Assembly (NCBI GenBank): GCA_907163375.1
Contig: CAJQUW010016913.1
Location: 186,001-250,000 of the forward strand
Origin: Prostheceraeus crozeri
Taxonomy: Eukaryota > Platyhelminthes > Polycladida > Euryleptidae
Direction of reading: 5' to 3'
DNA length: 64,000 nucleotides
Under the pieces are notes generated by a model, which was not told where the DNA came from, ran no database searches, and saw nothing but the letters and a program-made list of their open reading frames with translations. The translations under genes were made by a program, and so were the position numbers. Positions 36,691 to 48,500 of the stretch are shown here, piece by piece. Position 1 is the stretch's first letter. Each line of letters begins with the position of its first letter.

Positions 36691-38499
36691 GAAGTAATCA
36701 TGGAAAGGGCCCTGACTGCAAAGGTGACTGATTGGATAGGAAGGAAAGGAGTTTCATTGGGTCCAATTTAAATTAAGATCTTTGTATTGAAGGCCTCATG
36801 GGAGTAAGGAAGGAAAAAACCAATTTCGGAATCACCTTCCTCTTAGAAAAAGAATAATCACATATGACATGTTCACAGCATTAGTAGAGAATGAAAAAAA
36901 ATGAAATACAAACAGTCTCAACACGGGTTTATGGTCATGCAACTATTCGCTCTACGAGGTGAACAGGAAGTGGATTACGGAATCGGGGTCTGGTGTTGTG
37001 TTTTTTTTTTTTGTGGTGTTTTTTTTTAAAAGCAGCACCCGGACACAGGCCGCCTGCCTACTGGTTTCACACGTGGGCAACCGCGTCACTGGGTTTGAAA
37101 ATTCAAACAAACTATCCGGGTATATGGGTACCGCTACGAATCAAGCACGGTTTCGGATCCTCTAATACAGTTCGCTACAGAAGAAACAATCACCTAACTC
37201 ATTTGAATGTTGTTGTGCAATCTTGAGGGGTTTAATCGGGGCTTACTTCGTTTTTGTTTTGAGATGTCATTCAAATGATTTTCCAATGGGCAAAGGTGTT
37301 AATTTGATAAAAATTCAAAATGTGCCCCTGCGAGTGCCATTTCATGCGCTGATGAAGCTTCGTCCGTTTTTTTCAGGACATCCAATTAAAAACGCTCTAT
37401 CGTGTCTCTATATTTGACCCTTTCTAACTGTTCTGCAGTGCTATTATGAAGCAGTTGCATTTTGTGAAAGACAAAATGGTTAGAGAATAATCAAACAGAC
37501 GAAGTGAGTGAGTTGTTGAGTAGTAGAGAAGGGTAAGTGAGGAGGTGAGGTGAGAGCTCTGCCCTTTCTCACGAAGGCTTCTTTATTTGCGGATTTTGAC
37601 GTCACATCGTAACTTATGAACGGTGTGGAAGACAGATCTCGGGGAAAAGGGGAAGTGGCAATACCCATCTGTTTGGTCGAGGGTCACATCAGACCCCCGA
37701 CCTGATATATTTGAGGCCGAGCTCGGTTTTTTTGCATTCTCCGATGATGTATTGGATTTACACATTTCCTGAAATATTGTCGGTGATTATCAATGACAAA
37801 CTTTCATTATTTATTTGACTTTGAAGTCGGACGTGTAAAGTGCAAAGTTGACTATGATTCGATGACTGAATAATGTGGTAGTTACTCTGATGATATTGAC
37901 ATCTAGGTGTTACGTTCACTTTTTAGGAACCGAAACAAATGCTAGCAGGCACTGTGCTGATTAAGATCATCTTCATTCTTCTCTTGTTCTATTTTGAGTG
38001 ACCATTCATTGCAAGACTTGAAGACCGCTTTACATAGATTGTTAGACAAAGACATCACAGAGATAGAAAGAAGAGGAAGGCCTCTGTATGATTTTTGGTT
38101 TGTTAGAAGCTGGAAATGGGAGAGTGAATAGTTTATAGAATCTTCGACACATTGTTTCTTAATAAACTGTTGATTTTAGCTGAAAAGAAAGAAGGATGAG
38201 GGGGAAAAAAAGAAAGGAAAAAAAAAAGAAAGACCTCCGAGTACCGTGTACTGAAACCACATGAGATTCTTCCAACTCAAGGTAGTTCAGGATAACAGAA
38301 ATGGGAAATCTCAAGGAAGAGAGAGAAAGGTGATGTCATTTCCGGTAGTTATGTTGGGACACTTTGAAATCTTGAGAGGTAAAGTGAGTGAAGCTGTGTG
38401 ATTGATATATGAAATGAAATGTGAATCGTGGTTAGTTTTAAACTCTTCGTGGGGCAGAGCACCCTTTAGATTCTTGGAAAAAGTAGAAGGTTAAGCGTT
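36691..38499. other. No gene; purine-rich tract near 38178-38232
   Basis: Intron sequence with two poly-T runs near 37003-37027 and a polypurine stretch (GAAAGAAGGATGAGGGGGAA and following A/G). No supported exon. Confidence 0.45.
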
Positions 38500-38845
38500 G
38501 TTTTTGGGTTCCTCCTGGAACGTCATTGGGAAGTCGTCAGGCAAGCATCCAAGGCCGTTTTTTTTTAAATTTAAGCCCTCTGTGGCAAATAGGGTCTCTT
38601 GACACACTGGGTGTGGGGTAAGTGACGGGCCCTTACTAGCAGAAGAATCTATCACACCGCTTCCAGCAAAAGTTGTGAGTTGCTTCAGCAACGTCTAAGC
38701 CCTCTAGATGAATAGTGGTCTCCTTGACACACTGGGTAAGTGACGGGCCTAGCTAGAATCTTCACACCGCTCCAGCAAAGTGTGAGTGTCAGCACCGTCC
38801 AAGTCCTCTGAAGGAATACTGACGTTCAAGCTTTGTCGTTGCTGC
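38500..38845 (+). mobile_element. Degenerate S1-type SINE with repeated heads
   Basis: Recognisable pieces of the S1 SINE in order: CGTCATTGGGAAGTCGTCAG then AAGCATCC (core); GGTCTCTTGACACACTGGG and again GGTCTCCTTGACACACTGGG with TAAGTGACGGGCCTAGC (two heads); GTCAGCACCGTCCAAGTCC and ACGTTCAAGC (body). The order shows at least two, perhaps three, head remnants in tandem. It is much more diverged than the copies at 24165 and 53234. Confidence 0.65.
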
Positions 38846-39880
38846 GAATAATATGGCACTTACATACTTTACTTCCTCCTTTTAGCGTCTTCTTTCTGTT
38901 CCTCTTCTGCTGAGGGTTGGACGATATGAGACTTCTCCAAGGGGCACGGTCCTGTTCATCGTCCGCAGACAATCCCATCTCCCGCATATCTTCTTCAATC
39001 ATCTTAAGTCATGATTTTCGTGGCACCACGCAGACGGGGTCCTTCGACATTCACCTCCAAGACTCGTTGGAAGGGTCTTCCACGGTCATCCGCTTTGCAT
39101 GCGAATAATATGACAGATACAAATAATACTTGTTCAATGTATGTTTAATGTTTTCTTCGTTGCATTTGTTTTCAATTCGATTTATAGAACTAGGATTTGG
39201 AAGGTGTTGCTTGTGGGCTGGCTGTGAACCTTCCATTTAGAGCAGCTGTATTATTGGGGTTAAATTGGTGTCCGTGCATGCCAACATTCAGGGTGTAAAA
39301 CATTTGTCAACGCCACCTTGCAAGGTGTGTTGGCTTGGGCCTGCATGGTAGATTGCTGCTGCTCCGGTTACCACTTCGCACCTTCAGCTGCTTTCTTTAG
39401 CTTGAGATGGAGTCTTCTCCTCATTCCTTCCTGCACGACGATGAACCAGATCCGTTGTGGTTCATCGGCTGATCTGCTCTCTGATCCCTATGCTGCACGT
39501 GCCTCTATACCACGTCTGCATCTAACCTTCATGTTTGGAGAAAGTCCTGTTATTTGTCTCTATTCTTCAATAGACCGTCTGTCGACCAGCCTTCAACCTC
39601 ATTATCCTCGTCTTGAATCTCCGCAGCAACCAACAGTGCACTGTGTTGGACAATGTTCATCTTACTGCATTCAGTCCCTCGAATCACTCATCAACCACGA
39701 TCTAACAAAAAATAACGACACGGATGATGGGATGATAGGTTCAGTTCGATAGTAACTCATGTTCCGTGCTGAATGATTGAAACTGGGGGCTTACAGGAAA
39801 TAGAACTTGGTCTTTCTCTAACCAGCCCTGGTAATGCGAAAAGGGAGAGGATAGGGCGTAGTGGGAGTTGTGGGTGGGAG
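38846..39880. other. No gene recognised before exon 4
   Basis: Open frames of up to 144 codons occur (39318-39752) but resemble nothing I recognise, have no convincing splice context in phase, and show no codon periodicity that I can judge by eye. I treat the stretch as intronic. Confidence 0.4.
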
Positions 39881-39903
39881 TTGGGTGGGATGAGCTCTTG
39901 AAG

Positions 39904-40260
39904 AGTTTCCTTTCTCGCTCTAATATCCGTCGATCGGGATCGCGGCCTTCAATCACGGACATGTCTGTCTCCACACCTCATCTCCTCAATCCCAACTCCT
40001 CCTTCTCCTCTTCGGGAACCGGTGGCGGAAAACCGAAGCGTTCTCCTCTCTCCCGACTGAAGTTCAAGAAGAGGAAGAACTCGCGCGCCTCCTCCTCCAA
40101 TGCGGACCTCGACTCCATTCACAGTTCCATGTTCGGAGGGAATTATATCGCCGATGACTGCGTGTCCTCTGCCAGCGGCCTATCACTCGACATCGGCAAT
40201 CCTCCTCCTGTTCCAGCTCACGGAGATCCGTTCGCAGGCCAGGATCCGTTCAATGCTCGA
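39904..40260 (+). CDS. Exon 4, basic/Ser-rich linker with DPF motifs
   Basis: The donor GTAAGT at 40261 is strong. The acceptor is less certain: AG at 39902-39903 gives phase 0 (119 codons) and matches the phase-0 end of exon 3, but AG at 39893-39894 would add three codons in the same frame. Neither has a good pyrimidine tract. The product (about residues 142-260) is low in hydrophobics: RRSGSRPSITDMSVS, a Ser/Gly/Pro stretch, a strongly basic patch SPLSRLKFKKRKNSRASSS, an acidic Ser-rich part, then HGDPFAGQDPFNAR at the end. Codon use is G/C-rich compared with the AT-rich surroundings, as expected of real coding DNA. The two DPF motifs resemble AP2-appendage or EH-type endocytic ligands. Confidence 0.75.
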
Positions 40261-42560
40261 GTAAGTTTGATGATGACCGGGAAGTGATGAAAACATTCAT
40301 TGACAAGAACTTTACTAGGCGAACACTCTACCACAAGGCCACAGACGCTCTGTGTTTCATAGAAATGATAATCAATGAAACCTTCTAAAGGAGATAATGG
40401 AATTAAGGCTTCATGCAATACACAAATAGTGGCTGACAAAAATCGCACCGCATTTTTTCACCTTGAGAGTACACTGTGAGAGCGTTTCGTGTATCATTGG
40501 GTTAGAATCAGTCACATGTGCGATTCTAAGCTTTTCATTGGTGGTTCATGCCCCAACTTAGTTCCCCCGGATGTGCCGCGACTCCTTGAAGGGGTCATTT
40601 CCATTTTCTAGTCAATTCAGAAAACGAACAATCTGGATTCTATGCCGGTGGTATGATCAACTGCACTGATTCTTGGGGCTCGTCTCTTCCGTCGTTTGGT
40701 CTACCGTTTGCTATGCTTGAAATGGGTGTCAGTGCAATTCGGGTTGGTTTTTAGGACGTAGCAGGGAGTAGAGTATTGCTAGAACAGAGGCCAGATAGGT
40801 CCTCACCGTATCGGGTCTTCTAAAGAACCATTCCTGATGCACAATATCAGAGGCGGACAGTTCGCCGCCGCAGTTCCTTCATGCCATAGCTTCGGCATGT
40901 AATTACGATCATAGATATCTAATATGACAAGTTTTCATTCTCTTCACTGCTAGAAAAGAGAGTAACAGAAGAATGACTAGGTTATACGCAGTCTGAAGCT
41001 TTGGCTATTCCGGTACTTTTAAGCCAATTTTATACATGTAAGCGTGAGATGCTTGAAGAGATATTGGTATTCATCCATCGTCTTAGTTGATTGTGAAAGC
41101 CATCTCCATTTCATCAATGTAGTTTTGGTTTACTTCTCAGTTTTTGGTTGCATCGGACTTCATTGGTATTCTTTGTCTATTCTGGGTGTTGATGTGTGGT
41201 GTTGTTTCTGAGTAGAAGTAAAAGACCGCGGGAGGGTATTGATTCGAAAGGTGTCTTTCCTAGAATGCTAACGGAGAGATATTAGTAACGTTGGATATAT
41301 ATTTGCGCAATTGGGGATTGATTAATGGATGAGGGATTAATTATGGTTGGAAAAAAAAATCAAATATTTGATGTCTATATTTTTATATGATGTTTACAAT
41401 TATTTCGGCTTACTCATCTTAACTACTCCCTCTAAACTCTATATCCTCACTCTAAGGTTAAAAGGAAAAATGTGAAGTTACTGTTTGTAAGAACTGGAAA
41501 AAATCATTCATCAAAGAAAGAACAAAAATCTTCCTTTTTTCCAATCATGATGAATAATTATTACCTCGGCTAGATGCGCGCTTTCATTTATTTACAATTA
41601 GAAGAAAAGTTAACTTTCTATGAATGAGTTAACAGTTCGATAAATCATGTAAATAACTTGAAAATGAAGGTAATTCTGCGTCCCGCTCTTCAAACATCTG
41701 CCGTTAGTAGGTGCGAGATGCCGCGATAAATGCCTGTCCCATTCTTCAACGTTAATTGTTGCTGATTTAACTAGTTCTATAAAATGTTTTATCGAGAAAA
41801 TACATAGATAGGAATTATAGCAAGTACCAAGGTATTATTTGAGCATTTGATTTGCTTTTGGCGGCGTTTCCACGTGTCCATGGATTCTAGCATGTGGATT
41901 CTCTGCATTCTAGCCTGGTTCTTATCATAACTTATTCATTGCATCAAGTGAAATTTAAGAAATTCTCAGCTTATCAATAAAGTTAATGGAACGGTAATAC
42001 TGTCATTTTCATCAATTCATTCTGAACCTCAATGAGATTTCTGATTGATGTAAAATATCACCTGAAATAGTGTTTCATGCAATCGCAGCAGAAACCTTCG
42101 CAGTATGATGATAAAGATTATCAGTTGGATTTGAACTTTGTCTCTCTTCGTGTTTGGTTGATGTTGCTTGTATTCAGTTATCAGATAAATAGCAACTTGA
42201 TGATTTATTTGATGTCTACATGACATTATGCGCAGTAAAATGAATGTACTTTCATTCACAGAACATAAGATGACGCAAGTGTGTGGTAAAGTGTGTTCCC
42301 CTCCGAGGAGACGTAGTGTCTTGAGGTGTCCTTGAATCACACAGATTTGCTGCAGATTGAGCAGCATGATTGGAAATGATCAGAGAAACTTAGTGTTAAT
42401 AATACAAATCATCACGTAGCAAGAACCTCATTTTTCCCTGTTAGAAAACCTCTATGTTCGTTGTTGATTGACTGATGAAGGAAAAGTGATTCATTTTTAA
42501 ATAATGTAAATTTTGAATGTGTTGCTTTGTCACGTGCGCGATCGAAAGTCTTCTGTTCAC
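40261..42560. other. No gene recognised
   Basis: AT-rich intron sequence after the exon 4 donor; no supported feature. Confidence 0.5.
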
Positions 42561-42564
42561 TCTG

Positions 42565-43690
42565 AAGGCATTGCTTTATTCTTTATTGATACGATGACAA
42601 CAGCTTGCGCCAATTATAGTCACCACAAACGAAATTACAAAAATAAGCAAAAATATTCAGTTAAAAGCCAAAAAAAGTCTAGGCAATAAGACAATAATAT
42701 ATAATCAGTAGATAACAAACTCAGACGTATCACACAAAGTTGACGTCTTTCAATTCACACGAGACGAGGGATCTGTGGATCACGGTCAAAAACAAAGGCT
42801 CAACATTCTTAAAAGTGAAATTAGCGAGTGAAGATATGCGACGTGAAAACGTTCATGCTTTGCGTAATTCGGCATGAAATAACCGCGACTCATAACACTT
42901 GTGAACACACTTATATGCCTGGTTCGTCCTTTCAGGCAGATTTAATGACAATTATTTTGATACAAGGTCGACATCAACCGATTATGTAAAACTTAATATA
43001 ACATAAATCTTTGAATACGCCGCTTCGGCCAGTGCGAAAGACCAAAATGTATACAAAATTTGTTGTACAAACCACTGTCCATTACTACACATCTCTCATA
43101 AACACAGTTTCTTTACAAAACTTTTTTGAATCACGCTCAATCTTGTCAATAAATATTTTGATTGAGGTGAGCACACTGAAGAGCAATAATCATGGTTTGC
43201 CCGAACATATATTATACATAATTTTCAAGACATTTACACCCTTAAACGGCTTCAAACTCTCCTCACAATAGACCGCTATGTGAAGACTGAAACACATATT
43301 GTACAAAAAAATGTACACTCTCCAAGATCGTTGAATGTTTTTACCATTGGAAAATACAATGTCAATCATATAATCACATTCAATATTTCCGATTAAAGAG
43401 AAGTTTATATAAAAGCATTTTTCTATATTCAAATCTTCCATTTTGAGCACCGTGAAAACAAACAGTTGAGAGCAAACTGTAGATCAACACAGTCATTTAC
43501 AGATGAAATTCTTTTAAAAATTTTCAAATCATCCGCGAACATGAGACTTTCACACGATGAGAGAGACGGCGGAATATCATTCACAGACATCAAAAATAGT
43601 GACGGGCCTAGAATTGAACATTGAGGTACACCGGATGTAACAGGGGCCCAGTTATTCCTTTGACGACATTAACCTTAACCGGGGGTCCTC
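42565..43690 (-). mobile_element. CR1-like LINE fragment (RT catalytic part to 3' end)
   Basis: On the minus strand: RNNWAPVTSGVPQCSILGPS (palm motif), LFLMSVNDIPPSLS, ESLMFADDLKIFKRI (FADD catalytic box) and DCVDLQFALN, followed by a decayed C-terminal region. These match the order seen at 3.1-4.7 kb (GVPQGSVFGPSSF ... LLFADD), and both elements end near GCAAGCTG(T/C)TGTCATC, so they may belong to one clade. It starts inside the RT domain (5' truncated) and is frameshifted. Confidence 0.8.
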
Positions 43691-45324
43691 CGACAGCCCC
43701 TTAGACATTTCTGATATCACTCAAAATCTGCAATAACTGTGACTTTCGGTGATTTTTAATTTCTACGAAATTCTCATAAATTATATTTAGCATATTTTAT
43801 AAATGTCTTCATTCTATTTTGAAAATATTGCGTTTATCAATTTCATGCCAAATTAGGCATCTTAATCAATTCAGAGTACTGTTATTATCATGTTTATCCA
43901 TCTACGGATGCATCTGCGCAATTATTGTATGTGAATCATAGCAATATCATATACACACTACTCACAATAGGTTTATAAGTAACAGTGTCAGAAGATATCG
44001 ACACACACGGCTGTATCAGTCGTAGTCGGTGGATATCGGCTTTACTTTTGTATCTACACTTAGTGATCTATTTCAAAGTTTTTTTTTCTGATTTTCAATT
44101 GCATTCGATTTATCTTGCCCTCAACTTCAGCATTCCTTTTAGCAGAAATAGTTAGTAGTAGTAAACCAATCTCTTTCCCTATAGCAGCCTCCTTTTAGAT
44201 CACATGATCCAGCTCAAGGTTGGACACCGCATGGTGTATTCAATAAAATGATTATCAAGCTAAATAAGTCAATAGGTAAACTGAATGATTGATCAGTTAA
44301 TCACCTGAAAATCCTCCTGGTGCGCCTTTCCATTACATTTATCACAAGATATTCATCAGAGAATCAAAAATATTTCACTGTTCAGAATTCCTTAATTTCC
44401 AGAACACTGAATTCTCGAAAATGCAAAGACGTCAATTATATCGAATAAAAACTTTCCAGGCGCGTGATTTTGGAGCGAATCAATTAATCGAAACCTAACA
44501 CCATAGCCGTGGTGAATGTGAGAAAGAGGAGTCGCTTACGCACGTCGCTACCAGTGCATTGGAAGGTCATTATCTTGTTATATTTCTATGTTAGTGTGCG
44601 TACGTCATCCATGACTGACATTGATGTGCTCGTACCATAGAAATAGAACACAAGTGCGGCGCAAACAGAACCACACATCAGGCTATCTCCGTTTCTCGGG
44701 AGAAGATGACAGTCATATAACCGAAATTGAAGAATCTGAGAAGAACAATGTCACTTGATTTTTCCAATTGATGACCGAGATGCACATGTACTCTTTAATT
44801 CTGTGACGTTGGTGATTCCTAACCCATTGGGTCAACGTCTGACCTCATATCGGCAGACATTAGTGATGAATTTAGAGCGGACATCAGCCCGATTCCGATG
44901 GTGTTATTCCCAACCTCCTTCAACACCAGCTCTTATTGACATCTGATTATGGTAACCAAATGTCCCTGATATCTATCGGTGATGATTTATGACAGCAACC
45001 TGATGAGTTCATCATTTCGAGTTCACATTCGATGATGCTGTTATCATCAGACACGCTGAAATGAAGAATATTGACATCATTAGAACAAGATTATTAATTT
45101 GAAGTCGATCATGTGCAGCAATGCAATTCATTGTCACGCAGAATTGTACGTGACAATTGAGAACATAAAATCGATAACGATTTGACACTAAAAGGTAGAG
45201 AAAATATTTATATTGGAAATAAGAATGTAGGAGTGGATAAGAATCAGATGAGAATGTTGAATATTGTAGAATAACGTTCAGCCCACGCATTTCAAAACTC
45301 AAAATTCCTAGAAAATGTCAACTG
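43691..45324. other. No gene recognised
   Basis: AT-rich intron sequence; no supported exon, RNA gene or transposon part. Confidence 0.5.
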
Positions 45325-45515
45325 ATTGACGACTTTATTTTGATGAAAGCAGAATGATTGCAGGCATTCATGGCCTGGCTGGCTAAATTACTCGACCCCG
45401 TCCAGTGGATAGGGGTGTGGTGGGACGCCACGTAGGCTTAGAAGGCGGACAACCCCCACGGGCGATGCCAAAGATCGAAAACAGGTCCCGAGGACCCGGA
45501 GATAGCCATTTGGGG

Positions 45516-48500
45516 TAGAGGAAAGGGAGGGACAAGAGAACAGTAAGTGGAGGACATCGAGGCTTACACACCACAAACAGGGCAGTCAAGAGCAGTGGAC
45601 CTGCCAATCCTGTGAAGATATGAATTGAGAAGGAGGCTGTGGCCGTTGCAACGAAGACGTGAGAGCTCACAACGGACAGCACGAGGGAGGGACAAGAGAA
45701 CAGTAAGTGGGGGACATCGAGTCTTACACACCACAACATGGCAGTCAGGAGCGCATGGACCTGCCAATCCTGGGAAAGATATGAATTTGGAGAATGAGGC
45801 TGAAGGCCCGTTGCAAGAGAAGACGTGTGAGCTCACAACGGACAGCACGCATGGAGGGACAAGAGAACAGTAAGTGGATGACATCGAGGCTTTACACTAA
45901 AAAACAACCACAAAAACAGGGCAGTCAAAGAGGATGGACCTGCCAATCCTGTGAAGAGATGAATTGAGAAGAGGCTTGTGGCCGTTGCCAACGAAGACGT
46001 GAGAGCCTCACAAACGGACAGCACGAGGGAGGGACAAGAGCACAGGAAGTGGGAGGACCATCGAGGCTTACACACCACAAACAGGACAGTCAGGAGAAGT
46101 GGACCTGACGATCCTGTGAAGATATGAATTGAGAAGAAGGCGCGGCCCGTTGCAACGAAGACATGAGAGCTCACAACGGACAGCCTACGAGGGAGGGACA
46201 AGAGAACAGTAAGTGGAGGGAACATCGAAGAGCTTACCCACACCCACAAACAGGCAGTCGCAAGAGCAGTGGACCTGACGATTCCTTTGAAGATATGAAT
46301 AGAGAAGAAGGCTGTGCCGTTGGCAGCGAAGACGTGAGAGCTCACAACGACAGCACGAGGAGTTCACCAAGAGCACAGTAAGTGGAGGACATCGAGGCTT
46401 ACACACCACAAACAGGACAGTCAGGAGAAGTGGACCTGACGATCCTGTGAAGATATGAATTGAGAAGGAGGCTGTGGCCGTTGCAACGAAGACATGAGAG
46501 CTCACAACGGACAGCACGAGGGAGGGACAAGAGAACAGTAAGTGGGGGACATCGAGGCTTACACACCACAAACAGGGCAGTCAAGAGCAGTGGACCTGCC
46601 AGTCCTGTGAAGATATGAATTGAGAAGGAGGCTGTGGCCACAGTTTCTGCAGCGAAGACGTGAGAGCTCAACAAACGGACAGCAACGAGGGAGGGACAAG
46701 AGAACAGTAAGTGGAGACATCGAGGCCTTACACACCAAAAAGCAAACAGGTCAGGCTCAAGAGCAGTGGACCTGACGATCCTGTGGAAGATTATGAATTG
46801 AGAAGAAGGCTGTGGCCGTTGCATCGAAGACGTGAGAGCTCACAACGTACAGCACGAGGGAGGAAAAAGAACAGTAAGTGGAGGACATCGAGGCTTACCC
46901 ACCACAAACAGGGCAGTCAAGAGCAGTGGACCTGCCAATCTGTGAAGATAGAATTGAGAAGGAGCTGTGGTGGCCGTTTGCAACAAACGTGAGAGCTCAC
47001 AACGGACAGCAAAAGAGGGAGGGACAAGAGAACAGTAAGGGGGGACATCGAGCTTACACACCACAAACAGGGCAGTCAAGAGCATTGACCCTGACGATCC
47101 TGTGAAATATGAATTGAGAAGGAGGCGGGCCCGGTTTCAACGAGACGTGAGAGGCTCCAACTTGACAGCACGAGGCGGGACAAGAGAACAGTAAGTGGGG
47201 ACATCGAGGCTTACACACCACAAACAGGGCCAGTCCCAAGAGGCAGTGACCGACGATCCTGTGAAGATAATGAATTGAGAAGGAGGCTGTGGCCGTTGCA
47301 ACGAAGACCGTGAGAGCTCACATAACGGACAGCACGAGGGAGGGACAAGAGAACAGTAAGTGGAGGACATCGAGGCTTACACACCACAAACAGGCAGTCA
47401 AGAGGAGTGGACCTCCAATCCTGTGAAGATATGAATTGAGAAGAGGCTGTGGCCGTTGCAACGAAGACATGAGAGCTCACAACGGACAGCACGAAGGGAG
47501 GGACAAGAGAACAGTAAAGAGGGGTACATCGAGGCTTACACCCCACAAACAGGGCAGTCAAGAGCAGTGGACCTGACGAGCCTGGGAATATGAATTGAGA
47601 AGAAGGCTGTGCCGTTGCAACGAAGACGTGCAGCTCACAACGGACAGCACCGGGAGGGACCAAAGAACAGAAATGAGACATTGAGCTTACCACCACAAAC
47701 AGGGCAGTCAAGAGCAGTGGACTGACGATCCTGTAAGATATGAATTTGAGAAAGAAGGCTGTGGCCGTTGCAACGAAAGACGTGAAGCTCACAACGGACA
47801 GCACGAGGAGGGACAAGAGAACATAAGTGGAGGACATCGAGGCTTACACACACAAACCAGGACAGATCAGGAGAAGTGGACTGACTGATCCTGTGAAGAT
47901 ATGAATTGAGAAGAGGCTGTGGCCCTGTTGCAGCGAAAGACGTGAGAGCTCACAACGACAGCACGAGGGAGGGACAAGAAACAGTAAGTGGAGGACATCG
48001 AGGCTTACACACACCACAAACAGGGCAGTCAAGAGAAGTGGACCTACGATCCCTTTGAAGATATGAATGAGAGGAGGCTTGGCCGTTGCACAACGAAGAC
48101 GTGAGGAGCTCACAACGGACAGCACGAGGGAGGACAAGAGAACAGTAATGAGTGACATCGAGGCTTACAACTCACACGACAACAAACCATATAAGACCAA
48201 ACACAACCCCAAACACCACCAAAACGCAAACACTATAATACGAAACAAATAATCAACACCTACAACTACACCAACACAGCACTTACAACCAACACCAAAA
48301 AATTTACACACACCCAACATGACGTCCAACCCGGCAACCAACCTAGAAACCACAACCAAGAGGCTTATCGCAACGGAACACAAAAAATAGACAAACCACA
48401 CCTGCTACCATTTTACAACACACACAGTTTCAACCAAAACAAACACAACCCGCATACACACTTACTGACTAAACAACACTACTCTACTATCCAACAACAT

